A stretch of DNA of 64,000 bases from Nonomuraea thailandensis (GTDB taxonomy: Bacteria; Actinomycetota; Actinomycetes; Streptosporangiales; Streptosporangiaceae): contig NZ_JAMZEB010000002.1 of NCBI RefSeq assembly GCF_024172165.1, positions 3,307,501-3,371,500 on the forward strand, in the 5' to 3' direction. The notes beneath the pieces are model-generated. The model searched no databases, was not told where the DNA came from, and worked only from the letters and a program-made list of their open reading frames with translations. The position numbers and the translations under genes were made by a program. Positions within the stretch are counted from its first letter, which is position 1, and the number at the start of each line of letters is the position of its first letter. Of this stretch, positions 25,054 to 34,500 are shown piece after piece.

Positions 25054-27782
25054 TGCGCCCGCTGAAACTGCACCTGGACGACTTCGGCAGCTTCCGCGAG
25101 CCCGTCACGGTCGACTTCTCCGACGTCGACTACTTCGTCCTCGTCGGCCCCACCGGCGCGGGCAAGAGCACGCTGATCGACGCCATCTGCTTCGCCCTGT
25201 ACGGCACCGTGCCCCGCTGGGGCAAGGAGAACGTCATCGCCCACGCCCTGGCCCCGTCCGCCGTCGCCGCCAAGGTGGCGCTGGTCTTCGAGACCGGCGG
25301 ACGCCGGTACGCCGTCGTCCGCGCGCTCAAGCGGGACGCCAGGGGCAAGGTGCACACCGCCGAGGCCCGGCTGGAGGAGCTCGTGCCGTCCGTCCCGGCC
25401 ACGGCCGGGCTGGACGAGCTGATGAGCGCCGTCGCCCGGCCGGTCGCGGAGGGCGCCGCCGTCACCGCCGAGGTTCAGCGGATCACCGGCCTGGAGTACA
25501 GGTTCTTCACCCAGTGCGTGGTGCTGCCGCAGGGCAGGTTCGCCGAGTTCCTGCACGCCCAGCCGCGCGAACGGCAGGACCTGCTGGTGCAGCTGCTCGA
25601 CGCCGACGTCTACGAGCGGATCAGGCAGCGGGCCGTGCAGGAGGAGAGCGGCGCCGCGCAGGCCGCCACGTTCGCCCGCGAGCGGCTGGCCCGCCTCACC
25701 GACGCCGACGAGCCCGCCGAACGGGCGGCCGAAGCGCGGCTGGCCTCGCTGCGCGCCCTCGACGAGCAGATCAGGGGCGACCTGGACGCCCTCAGGAGCT
25801 CGGCCGAGGAGATCCGCCGGCTGGCGGAGGAACGGGAGGCCGTGCGGGGGCGGGTCGCCGCGCTGACCTCCCTCGCCATGCCGCCGGAGGTGCCGACCCT
25901 GGCCGAGACCGTCCGCGCGGCGACCGGTGAGGCGCGCGACCACGCCCGCGACGCCGAGAGCGCCGAGGCGGACGAGCAGCGGGCCGAGGACGAGCTGGCC
26001 GCCCTGGACGACCCGGACGTGCTGATGGACGTGCTCAGAGCGGCCGATGAGCACGAACGCGCCGTCACCGGGCTGCGGGCGGCCGAGGAGCGGGCCGCCC
26101 GGACGCGGGCGGGGCTCGGACCGCTCGCCGGCCGCGCCCGCACCCTCGACGCCGCGCTCGCCGACGCCGAGGAGACCAGGGACCGGCTGCGCGACGCCCA
26201 CGCCGGCGCCGAGCTGGCCCGCCGCCTCGTCGTCGGACAGGACTGCCCCACGTGCCTGCGGCCCGTCGAACGGCTGCCGCACCACCCGGCCTCGGCGGAC
26301 CTGCGGGCGGCCGAGCGGCACGTCAAGGCGTGCCGCAAGGAGGCGGAGCAGGCCCGCGCCCGCCTCACGGAGGCGGAGTCGGAGACCCGCCATCTCGAAC
26401 GCACGGCCCACGAGCTGGTCGAACACGCCACCCGCACGGCCCACGAGCTGACCGGCCGTGCCGCCGGCCTGGCGCGCGACCCGGCCGATCGTGCCGCACG
26501 CGCGGGCGGTGACCCGGCCGATCGCGGCGCACGCGCGGGCGGTGACCCGGCCGATCGCGGCGCACGCACGGCCGGCGACCCGGACGCTGAGGCGGCGTTC
26601 GCGGGCTCCGGCCCGCATGGCGGGGATGATCTGCTCGCCGGCGTCGATCGCGACGACCTGGAGGGGCGGCTCGCGGCGGTGCGGGCGGCGGAGCGGCGTG
26701 CCGCCAAGCTCAGGCAGGCGGCTCGTGACGCCCGGGCGCGGCTCGCCACGGCACAGCGGCGCGCCGAGGAACTGACCGGCAGGACCGACCGGCTCTGGCG
26801 CGACCTGGAGGCCGCCCGCGACACCGTGGTGCCGCTCGGCGCGCCGCCCCTGGACCGCGACGACCTCCACCACGCCTGGACCGCACTGCTCGCCTGGCGC
26901 GCCGACGCCGGAGTCCGCGAGCGGGCCGCGCTGGAGAAGCAGGACGCCCGCGTCGCCGAGGCCGAACGCCGGGCCCGCACGCTCTGGTCCGCCGTGGCCG
27001 CCCGCCTCGCGGAACATGGCGTGGAGACCTCCGGACCCGCCGCAGCGCCGGCCGCCCCGGAAAAGGAGCCTCCTGGAAGGGCGGCTCCCGGAAGGGCGGC
27101 TCCTGGGAGGACCGCTCCAGGAGCGGCGGTTCCAGGCCCGGCGGCCGGGCGGTTCGGGGAGCTCGTGGCGGCGGCGATCGCCGAGGCGCAGGCGCACCTG
27201 GCCAGGGTCCAGGAGAACCGCGCCACGGCCAGGGAGCTCGACGAGCGGGCCAGGGCCGAGGAGGGGCGGGCGCGGGTGGCCAAGGAGCTGGCCCAGTGCC
27301 TTCGCGCGGACGCGTTCGAGCGCTGGCTCTGCACCGAGGCGCTCGACCTGCTGGTCACCGCCGCCTCCGACACCCTGCGCGAGCTGTCCGACGGCCAGTA
27401 CGAGCTGGCACTCGGCGCCAGGAACGAGATCGAGGTCATCGACCACGCCGAGGCGGGCATGCGGCGCAACGCCCGCACCCTGTCGGGCGGCGAGACGTTC
27501 CAGGCCGCGCTCGCCCTGGCGCTGGCGCTGTCCGACCAGGTGGCGGGGCTGTCGGCGACGGCGGCCCGCAGCCTCGACTCGCTCTTCCTGGACGAGGGCT
27601 TCGGCAGCCTCGACCCGGCCACCCTGGACACGGTCGCCGCCACCCTCGAACGCCTCGCCGGTGGGCGCGAGCGCATGGTGGGCGTGGTCACCCACGTGCC
27701 CGCGCTGGCCGACCGGATCCCGGTGCGCTTCGAGGTCCGCCGTGACGCCAAGGGATCACACCTGCACAGGGTGACCGCATGA
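25053..27782 (+). CDS. sbcC: SbcC / Rad50-like SMC-family ATPase
   Basis: A 909-residue SMC-type ATPase. Walker A GPTGAGKST is near residue 32, the zinc hook CPTC is C398-C401 in mid coiled coil, the ABC signature LSGGET lies near residue 811 and Walker B SLFLDEGFGSLD near 850. Arms on both sides are Ala/Arg/Glu-rich coiled coil. Two in-frame minisatellites interrupt the second arm: three 11-residue DPADR repeats (about 476-508) and a Pro-rich PGRAA stretch (about 675-694), which would break the coil. It holds DNA ends for SbcD. The stop overlaps nurA by ATGA. Confidence 0.94.
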   Translation: MRPLKLHLDDFGSFREPVTVDFSDVDYFVLVGPTGAGKSTLIDAICFALYGTVPRWGKENVIAHALAPSAVAAKVALVFETGGRRYAVVRALKRDARGKVHTAEARLEELVPSVPATAGLDELMSAVARPVAEGAAVTAEVQRITGLEYRFFTQCVVLPQGRFAEFLHAQPRERQDLLVQLLDADVYERIRQRAVQEESGAAQAATFARERLARLTDADEPAERAAEARLASLRALDEQIRGDLDALRSSAEEIRRLAEEREAVRGRVAALTSLAMPPEVPTLAETVRAATGEARDHARDAESAEADEQRAEDELAALDDPDVLMDVLRAADEHERAVTGLRAAEERAARTRAGLGPLAGRARTLDAALADAEETRDRLRDAHAGAELARRLVVGQDCPTCLRPVERLPHHPASADLRAAERHVKACRKEAEQARARLTEAESETRHLERTAHELVEHATRTAHELTGRAAGLARDPADRAARAGGDPADRGARAGGDPADRGARTAGDPDAEAAFAGSGPHGGDDLLAGVDRDDLEGRLAAVRAAERRAAKLRQAARDARARLATAQRRAEELTGRTDRLWRDLEAARDTVVPLGAPPLDRDDLHHAWTALLAWRADAGVRERAALEKQDARVAEAERRARTLWSAVAARLAEHGVETSGPAAAPAAPEKEPPGRAAPGRAAPGRTAPGAAVPGPAAGRFGELVAAAIAEAQAHLARVQENRATARELDERARAEEGRARVAKELAQCLRADAFERWLCTEALDLLVTAASDTLRELSDGQYELALGARNEIEVIDHAEAGMRRNARTLSGGETFQAALALALALSDQVAGLSATAARSLDSLFLDEGFGSLDPATLDTVAATLERLAGGRERMVGVVTHVPALADRIPVRFEVRRDAKGSHLHRVTA
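26478..26576 (+). repeat. 33-bp in-frame minisatellite in sbcC
   Basis: Three consecutive 33-bp units beginning GACCCGGCCGATCG encode DPADR-type 11-residue repeats. Copies two and three share a change in the centre. The insert lies in the C-terminal coiled-coil arm just after the zinc hook. Confidence 0.9.
27075..27134 (+). repeat. 15-bp in-frame repeat in sbcC
   Basis: Four units of GGAAGGGCGGCTCCY type encode PGRAA-like residues, forming a Pro/Gly hinge in the second arm of SbcC. Confidence 0.8.
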
Positions 27783-28981
27783 CAACCGCGTTCACCGTGG
27801 ACCCGTGGGATCCCGGCTACACGGCCGCGCTCCACGCCGAGGCGCTGGCCGAGCTGGACGCCACCAGCGCGCAGCTCGACCTGGACGTCGAGCTGCCCGC
27901 CGCCAGGTGGCGCCCGATCACTCCCGACCCCGGCACCCCGCCGCCCGAGGCCCTGCTGATCGCCGACGGAGTCCGCAGGATCGACGCCCGGCTGTGGACG
28001 TACGCGCCCGGCGACGGCGACTCCGCGCCGGGAGCCGCCACATCCGGCAACGGCGCGGCCGGGCATGAGGCTGCCACGTCCGGCAACGGCATGGCCGGGC
28101 ATGAGGCTGCCACGTCCGGCAACGGCGCGGCCGGGCACGGGCCCGTCGGGTCCCGCAACGGGGAGGTCACGCAGGGCGGCGCCGCGACCGGTGACGGCCA
28201 CTTCCCGGGGGGAAGCGGCGAGGGCGGGCCGATGCCGGGGATCGCCGCGTCCTGTGCCGCCGGGATCGTCCGATGCGTCCCCGGCGCCCCCGCCGAGCCG
28301 GTCGCCGTGGAGGTGAGCCGGTCGCTGTTCAGCGCGTCGCCGTACGCGAGCGACATCATGACCACCGCCGGCGGCTACCGCGCCCGCCGCGCCCCGCGCT
28401 CCGGCATGGACGACCTGGTCCTGGCGCTCCAGAGCCATCTCGCCCAGCTGGAGGTGGACCTCGCGATCCGGCACAGGGCCGAGGCGGACGACGACGACCT
28501 GCTGCTGGTGGACGGCCCGCTGCGGGGGCGTACGCACCTGCCCCGCACCGTCGGCTACATCAAGACGCACCACACGGCCTACCTGCCGGCGCCGCAGGCC
28601 GCCACCGTGTCACGGCTACGGCCCGGCAGCCGCACCCCGGTCTTCCTCATGGGCACGAGCTGGCGCCGCCACGCCTGGTACGTGCGCCTGCCCGCGCCCT
28701 CGGGCATGCCCTGGGCAGGCGTCGTACGCTGCGAGGCGAGCGCCGATCTGGGCCTGGACGCCCTGGTACGGCTGGCCGACTCGGTCACCCACGCCCTGCC
28801 GCCCCTGGCGGGCGTCGACTACAAGGACCCCCGGGCCCCGCAGAACCTCGTCCCCATCGGCGGCCTGGAGCGGGTGCTGCGCCACCGGCTGGGCGACGCC
28901 CGCCTGCTCTACCGGGCGTTGCGCGCCGCCGCCACCCGGCAGGAACGGCCGGCGACACGCCCGCCGGCGCCCGTGAGGTGA
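27779..28981 (+). CDS. nurA: NurA-domain nuclease, partner of HerA
   Basis: A 400-residue NurA protein. The first acidic motif is LLIADGVRRIDARL (about residue 60), the second LLLVDGPLRG (about 241), then GYIKTHH, and PQNLVPIGGLE near residue 357, the order of the NurA RNase-H-like fold. NurA degrades the 5' strand fed to it by HerA. Between the first and second motifs sits a Gly/Ala-rich insert of about 75 residues built on three 12-residue repeats, which archaeal NurA lacks. It is coupled to sbcC by ATGA and is the last gene of the herA-sbcD-sbcC-nurA operon, with a convergent STAS gene 2 bp away. Confidence 0.83.
   Translation: MTTAFTVDPWDPGYTAALHAEALAELDATSAQLDLDVELPAARWRPITPDPGTPPPEALLIADGVRRIDARLWTYAPGDGDSAPGAATSGNGAAGHEAATSGNGMAGHEAATSGNGAAGHGPVGSRNGEVTQGGAATGDGHFPGGSGEGGPMPGIAASCAAGIVRCVPGAPAEPVAVEVSRSLFSASPYASDIMTTAGGYRARRAPRSGMDDLVLALQSHLAQLEVDLAIRHRAEADDDDLLLVDGPLRGRTHLPRTVGYIKTHHTAYLPAPQAATVSRLRPGSRTPVFLMGTSWRRHAWYVRLPAPSGMPWAGVVRCEASADLGLDALVRLADSVTHALPPLAGVDYKDPRAPQNLVPIGGLERVLRHRLGDARLLYRALRAAATRQERPATRPPAPVR
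28034..28141 (+). repeat. 36-bp in-frame minisatellite in nurA
   Basis: Three 36-bp units encode (A)ATSGNGAAGHE repeats inside the NurA domain. The flanking codons remain Gly/Ala-rich, so the insert is a flexible loop on an otherwise conserved nuclease. Confidence 0.9.
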
Positions 28982-28983
28982 GC

Positions 28984-29373
28984 TCATCCGTCGGAGCCGT
29001 GACGGGGGTCGGCCGCCTGGATGGCCGCCTCCACCGACGGCTCGACGTGGAAGGACTCGAGCAGACCACTGATCGACAGGATCCGCTCCACCCGGGCGGG
29101 CACGCTCGACAGGACCAGCGGGGAGCGCTGCGCGCGGCTCTGCTTCAGCAGCAGCACCAGCGCGCCCACCCCCATGGAGTCGCAGAACGTCAGGCCGCCC
29201 AGGTCCAGCACCAGACCCACGGAGGGAGCGACCTGCCAGGCGTCCGCGACCTGCCGGTGCAGCAGGTCGGCGCATCGGTAGTCGAGGTCACCGCTGGCGT
29301 GCGCCACGATCAGGCTTCCGTGCAGGCCGATCGAGACGGTGAAACGCCGGGCGGAACCGCTCTGTCCGGTCAT
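28984..29373 (-). CDS. STAS-domain anti-sigma-factor antagonist
   Basis: A 129-residue single STAS domain like SpoIIAA/RsbV. The phosphorylatable Ser is in FCDSMGVGAL near residue 60. Such proteins bind the anti-sigma kinase when unphosphorylated and so free a stress sigma factor. The ATG at 29373 has GGAGG only 3 bases upstream, which is close but better than anything further out. No anti-sigma kinase or phosphatase lies in the window, so its partners are elsewhere. It is convergent with the nurA operon and divergent from the SseB-like gene. Confidence 0.87.
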   Translation of the reverse strand: MTGQSGSARRFTVSIGLHGSLIVAHASGDLDYRCADLLHRQVADAWQVAPSVGLVLDLGGLTFCDSMGVGALVLLLKQSRAQRSPLVLSSVPARVERILSISGLLESFHVEPSVEAAIQAADPRHGSDG

Positions 29374-29456
29374 GGGCCTCCATCGTCGGTCCGATGGGAA
29401 CGGGGAGCAACCCTCCCGCGTCGCTACGTACCTGACGAAGGGGACAAAATGGGCGG

Positions 29457-30341
29457 ATGACTGCCGATGATCAACCACCGGCCGGCCCGTTCGAGGAGCG
29501 GCTGTGGGCCGCGCACCGCGACGGGCGGCAGGCGTTGTGCCTGAGCCTGCTGCGCGAGGCCGACCTCGCGCTGCCGATCACCGCCGCCGCGGCGGCGGGC
29601 ACCGAGCCGCCCGCCTGGGCGACGATCACCGACGCCGAGCGGACCTGGCTGCCCGCCTTCACCTCCGTCGAGGCGATGACGCTGGCCTCGGGCGGGGCGG
29701 CGACGCACTGCCGGATCGTTTCGCTGCCCGAACTGGCCGCGGGCTGGCCCGACCTGCGCTGGGGGCTGGCGGTCAACCCGGGGATGCGGGTGTCGTTCCT
29801 GCTGGAATCCGGCACGGTGGCCCGGCTGGCCGTGCCCACCATGGTCCAGGACCTCCGGCTCGCCCCCGGCTCGGGCGTGCCCGTGGTGCAGAAGCTGCTG
29901 CCGGCCGGCGACATCCCGGAGCTGTTGTCCACGGGCGAGCCGAGGGTGTCCGGCTACTGCCACCACGCGCTCGACGTCTCGCACATCGCCACGCCGGCAC
30001 TGCTCGCCGGCATCCTCGGGCAGTCCGGCCTGCTGACCGAGAGCGGGTCGCTGAACATCCTGCGCTGGCGCCCCGTCGGGCTGGAGCTCTACCGCACGCC
30101 GTACGGGGGAGCCGACGAGCAGGGCCGGGAGGCCGTGGCGGGCTGGGTCGTCGAGGAGCCGCCGTTCGTCGGCATGGGGCTGGTGCCCAGCGTCGACAAC
30201 GTCGTCCGCGAGTACAAGGTGTACGGGGTCGGCCTGCCCCACGGCGCCGAGATCTGGGAGCTCACCCGCGAGGGGACCGAGCACCGCCGCGCCATCTACC
30301 ACGGCGACCTGCGGCGCTGGCTGCTGATCGGGAGGCGCTGA
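29457..30341 (+). CDS. SseB-family protein
   Basis: A 294-residue protein with an SseB N-terminal domain at about residues 55-150 (WLPAFTSVEAM, then LAVNPGMRVSFLL). In actinomycetes SseB-like proteins are frequent beside WXG100 and YbaB genes and polymorphic-toxin loci; their biochemical role is unclear. The C-terminal half (residues 170-294) is not recognised and has no membrane segment. Its stop overlaps the next ATG by one base, so it is coupled to a 135-residue protein and probably begins the giant-protein locus. Confidence 0.7.
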   Translation: MTADDQPPAGPFEERLWAAHRDGRQALCLSLLREADLALPITAAAAAGTEPPAWATITDAERTWLPAFTSVEAMTLASGGAATHCRIVSLPELAAGWPDLRWGLAVNPGMRVSFLLESGTVARLAVPTMVQDLRLAPGSGVPVVQKLLPAGDIPELLSTGEPRVSGYCHHALDVSHIATPALLAGILGQSGLLTESGSLNILRWRPVGLELYRTPYGGADEQGREAVAGWVVEEPPFVGMGLVPSVDNVVREYKVYGVGLPHGAEIWELTREGTEHRRAIYHGDLRRWLLIGRR

Positions 30342-30748
30342 TGGCGTCCTGGCACTTCTACCGCGCCCGCTGGCGCGGCGCCGACTACCCGGCCAGCCCC
30401 GAGCCGCACGCCCTGGAGCTGTGGGTACGCCTGCGCAGCGGCGAACCGCTGGACGGCTTCGAGGAGGTCGAGCCGGGCTGCCACGTGCGCACCGTCCCCG
30501 TGACCGAGTGCGACTGGCTGCACGTCGTGACCGTCGTGTGCCGCTGGCGCGGCGAGTGGTTCCAGGTGCACGGCGAACGGGACGGGCTGCTGCTGCTCGA
30601 ATACCTCGGCGGCTCCGTGCTCACCGCCCGCGAGCTGGGCCTGGAGCGGGTGGAACGCGGCGTGTGGCGGGCCTGGGCGCCCCGGCCGGAGGTGACGGAA
30701 CTACGCGAGGACGTCGTCCCGATAACCGCCGAAAATCATCACTTTTAG
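30341..30748 (+). CDS. Conserved hypothetical protein coupled to the SseB-like gene
   Basis: A 135-residue soluble protein rich in Trp (about seven) and acidic/basic pairs, opening MASWHFYRARWRG. No domain recognised. The ATG overlaps the preceding stop (TGATG), after GGGAGG. It has the look of a small alpha/beta protein that pairs with the SseB-like protein. It ends in the AT-rich stretch that precedes the YbaB gene. Function unknown. Confidence 0.7.
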   Translation: MASWHFYRARWRGADYPASPEPHALELWVRLRSGEPLDGFEEVEPGCHVRTVPVTECDWLHVVTVVCRWRGEWFQVHGERDGLLLLEYLGGSVLTARELGLERVERGVWRAWAPRPEVTELREDVVPITAENHHF

Positions 30749-30838
30749 GCTAAGACCTTGATACCTGGTGTTCATGTGACGGAAACTGACCAGTAAGGCG
30801 GATGTGTCGTAACAAACGGGGAATGTCGCGAGGGGGTT

Positions 30839-31243
30839 ATGGGGTCACCGGAGCGGCCCGATGTGGCGGCCATGCGGGCGTACGCGGACGAGCTGCGCGA
30901 GATGTTCAACCGGCTGCAGGACGAAGGGCTGGAGCTGCATGCCAGGGCGAAGGCCGTCCAGGCCACCGAGACCTCGCGCGACGGCCTGGTCTCGGTCACG
31001 GTCGGCGCGCGCGGCGAGCTGATCCGCATCGACCTCGACCCGCGCATCTACCGGCGCCCCGACGCCCGCGCCCTGGCCGACACGATCACCGACACCGCGC
31101 GCAAGGCCGCCGAGGCGGCCCAGCAGCGCGTCATCGAGATCTTCGAGCACGTGATCCCCGCCGGCCAGTTCAAGGCGCACCTCGACGGTGACGTCGAGAC
31201 GGTCATGGCCTGGCTCGCCAACGACATGGGAGGTGGCCGGTGA
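30839..31243 (+). CDS. YbaB/EbfC-family protein
   Basis: A 134-residue YbaB/EbfC-like protein. The helical N-terminal third is followed by the family core DGLVSVTVGARGELIRIDLDP. Classical YbaB binds DNA, but in actinomycetes divergent copies are regularly found in front of WXG100 and secreted toxin genes, where they may act as structural partners or chaperones. A paralogue with the matching core stands at 56215 in front of the second giant gene. GAGGGGG lies before the ATG, and the stop overlaps the next gene by 4 bp. Confidence 0.82.
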   Translation: MGSPERPDVAAMRAYADELREMFNRLQDEGLELHARAKAVQATETSRDGLVSVTVGARGELIRIDLDPRIYRRPDARALADTITDTARKAAEAAQQRVIEIFEHVIPAGQFKAHLDGDVETVMAWLANDMGGGR

Positions 31244-31584
31244 ACGAGCGCTGGGACGGCGCGTCCATCGCCCGATCCGTCGTGGACCGCGGCATGACCG
31301 CCTGGTCCACGAACGCCGAGGAAGTCAGCCGCACGCTGCCCAAGCTGACAGCCGAGGTGGAGAAGTGCCTGGCCGCGGCGCCGTGGGGCGTCGGCGCGGA
31401 GGGTGAGGCCTTCTACCGGGCGCACCTGGGTGACGGCGGGCCCACCGAGATGATCAACCAGTGCAAGCGGCTGGCCGAGGAGATCGTGGACGCCGGAGAC
31501 CGGCTGCGGCACGCCATCGACAACACCCGGCAGACCGACGCCGACATCGACCACGACCTCACGCGCTTGACACGCGAAGTCTGA
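31240..31584 (+). CDS. WXG100-like (ESX-type) small protein
   Basis: A 114-residue, nearly all-helical protein with no signal peptide. The midpoint carries WGVGAEGEAF, like the turn motif of ESX/EspB-type helical hairpins, and both halves have heptad spacing. Such proteins are substrates or partners of type VII secretion. It overlaps the YbaB gene by 4 bp and precedes the giant gene by 10 bp, so it is the likely secretion partner of that protein. No type VII machinery genes are in the window. Confidence 0.72.
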   Translation: MNERWDGASIARSVVDRGMTAWSTNAEEVSRTLPKLTAEVEKCLAAAPWGVGAEGEAFYRAHLGDGGPTEMINQCKRLAEEIVDAGDRLRHAIDNTRQTDADIDHDLTRLTREV

Positions 31585-31594
31585 GGAGAGCCGC

Positions 31595-34500
31595 ATGGCG
31601 TACACGGGGGACAGCCATGTCCAGACCAGCACGCAGGTGCCGGCCGAGCAGGAAGTCGTCAGCATCGACTCCGACGTCGAGCCCGTCTGGGAGACCGAGG
31701 CCCTGCCGGACTGGGTCGTCTACTGGCTGATCCCCATGCTGGCCGCCGGGCAGAGGTGGCCGGGCGGCAGCGAGAGCGGCCTGTCCACGCTGGCGCGCGC
31801 CTACGCGGGGCTGTCCGACGGCAGCACGAAGTCCGTCGAGCCCGCGGGGTCGGCCGCCCGCGTCATCGTGGCGGGCTGGAGCGCCCCCGCCACCGCCGAC
31901 TTCATCACCCGGGCCCGGCGCCTGTACGGCACCGAGAGCGGCGTCACCGGCGTGAGCAGGAACGCCCGCGCGTACGCGCAGCAGGTCAACGGCTTCGCCG
32001 TGGAGACCCAGTACTCCAAGCTCTCCATCAACGTGGCGTTCTGGGTGACCGCCGTCGCCATCGCCATCGCCATCATCGTCGCCTTCTTCAGCGCCGGCGC
32101 CTCCACCGCGCTCATCGGCCCGTACGCCGCCGCCGCCCGGACCGCCATCAGCCGCATCCTGGTCAGGCTGGCCACGATCGCCGGCCGCGAGATCGGCGCG
32201 GCCCGGCTGGCCAGGGTGGCCGCGCTGAGCGGCGCCACCGGGCGCGGGTTACTCCTCCGGCTGATGGCCTCGCCGATCGGCAGGGAACTCGTCGAGGAGA
32301 TCGGCGAGGAGTTCACCATCGCGTACAAGGCCCAGCAGCAGCAGATCGAGATGGGCACCCGCAAGGAGCTGGACTGGAAGATGCTGGCGGCCACGGCCCT
32401 CGGGGCCGGCGGCGGCGCGGTCACCGGCACCATGGTGGCCGGGCCCATCTCCCGGGTCAACCGGGTCGTGCCCGGCTTCACCGGCCGCGCGCTGACGACC
32501 GGCCTGACCAACGTGATCGCCTCGCCGGTGGGCAGCCTCCTGGGCAACGGCCTGGTGTACGGGCAGTGGCAGAACCCGTTCACCGCCGAGTCCATGACGG
32601 GGGCCTTCCTCGGGGGCGTGGGGCGTACCGGGAGCATCAGCCCGTTCAACCCGGACGTGGCCTCGGCGCTGGCCCACCCGCTGACCACGCTCGCCTCGGC
32701 CTACGACGCCGCCGCCCGTGCCGACGAGGCCCGCGCCGCCGGCCCCTCCGCCGGACCCTCCACCGGCCCCTCCACCGGCCCCGTCCCGCCGGGCGGCGGG
32801 CCCTCGGGCCCGGACAGCAACCAGCCCGGCGCCCAGCGCAACCCCGACCTGGTCACCGTCCCGCCGCCGAGGCCGTCCACCACCCCGGCAATGGCGGCAG
32901 CCGGCAACCAGGGTCCCGGCGCCGGGCAGCCGGACGCGGACGTCTCCACCCGCCGGCGCCCCACCTCTCCGGACCAGCCCGCCGTCACGCCTGCCCCTGA
33001 CGAGACCCCGGACCAGCGGTCCGGCAAGGACACCCGCCCCGACACGGCTCCGCGCGCGGACACGGACACCACCCAGGAACGCCGGCCGGCCACGACCGAC
33101 ACCCCGGCCCGGCAGGAGGAGCGGCCGGATCCGGCCGTCACGCCCTCCGACACGGACGCCGCTCCGGCGCAGGACGACGGCCAAGCCGACGGCCAGGACG
33201 AGCAGGACCCGGCCACCGCGCACCCGCAGGCGGATCCCGCGGCCCAGTCGTCCGGCAACCCCGACGAGAGCCCCGCGGCGCAGGACGACACGGCGCAGGA
33301 CGACACGGCGCAGGACGACACGGCGCAGGACGACGAGAGCGCCACGCGGGAAGAGGCGCACTCCGAGGACGACACCACGCTGCCCGGCCCGAGCGACGAC
33401 CACGCCCCGGCCGACCAGCCCTCGCAGATCGCGAACGCTCCGTCCGGGCCGGACGCTGACCCGGACGGGACCACGCCCGCGATCCCGGCGACGGTCCCGG
33501 CGCCGCTCAGGGCGCGCTCGGCGTTGCTGGACGCGCTCGACAGCGCCTTCCCCGGCGCGTTGATCGGCCCCACCGGAGAGGTGATCGTCCCGCGTGGCGA
33601 CGGCCACCGGGTCCTGTCGAGCGCCACCATGGCCCGCCTGCGCAGTGTGCTCGACATCCGTGCCGCCGCCGTCGGCAGCTATGCGGACCTGGTGGTGGAC
33701 GCGTCCGCGCTGCTGATGATCGCCGTGTCGGACGACAGGCTGTCGTCCGCCGCCCCCGCCGGCATCGCGCCTCCGGCGGCGCACACCAGCGAGCCCGGCA
33801 CCGTCACCTCCCCGCCGATCCCCGGCACCCGGTACGTCACCGACAGCGGCCGTCCCACCGCCGTCACCATGGACGAGCTCAAGCAGGCGACGGCCGAACT
33901 GCTCGCCACCCACTTCCAGCACGCCGCCGAGAGGGTCCTGCACCTGTCCTGGTTCGGCGACGTCCTGGTGGTCCGCACCACGAACGGCGCCTACCACTTC
34001 CGTCCCGTCATCGGCCCTCGCGACCAGGAGATGATGGGGCAGACCAGGCTCAGGGCGGCCACCATCGCCGATCCGGCCGCTCCCGCGGGCCCGGACACGG
34101 TCGAGCTGCACGAGGTGAGCTTCCCCTCCCACATCGCCACCGACCAGATCTCCAGGGTCTGGCTGCACGAGATCACCGACACGCTGCAGCGCCTGGCCGC
34201 CGAGCAGACCAGCGGCCGGCAGGGCGTGCTGCGCCGGACGAACGCGGCCGGCGACAGCCGGCAGACCACCGACGAGTGCGTGCCCGGCCGGCGCAACGAG
34301 CTGGAACTCCTCACGGACAAGTGGGAGCGCGCCTCGACCCCGCAGGAGAAGTACCTGCTGGCGGGTGACATCCAGGGCGTGCTGAACGACCTGCGCCGGC
34401 GCAGGGTCACACCCCCGCTCCCGCCCTGGGCGACCGGCCCGGGGGCCGTGCGGACGAGCCTGGAGGTGGGCAGGCCCGGCCCGGACCTGAGTGCCGGTGC

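Noticed and set aside
26478..28141. Repeat arrays considered as a CRISPR
   Set aside because: Units are contiguous with no unique spacers and lie in frame inside genes.
25610..28573. 987-codon frame opposite sbcC and nurA
   Set aside because: Ser/Arg/Ala-rich antisense translation without domains; the plus strand holds conserved genes.
28984..31584. A complete type VII secretion cluster
   Set aside because: Only WXG-like, YbaB and SseB-like genes are present; no EccB, EccC, EccD, EccE or mycosin-like genes were found.
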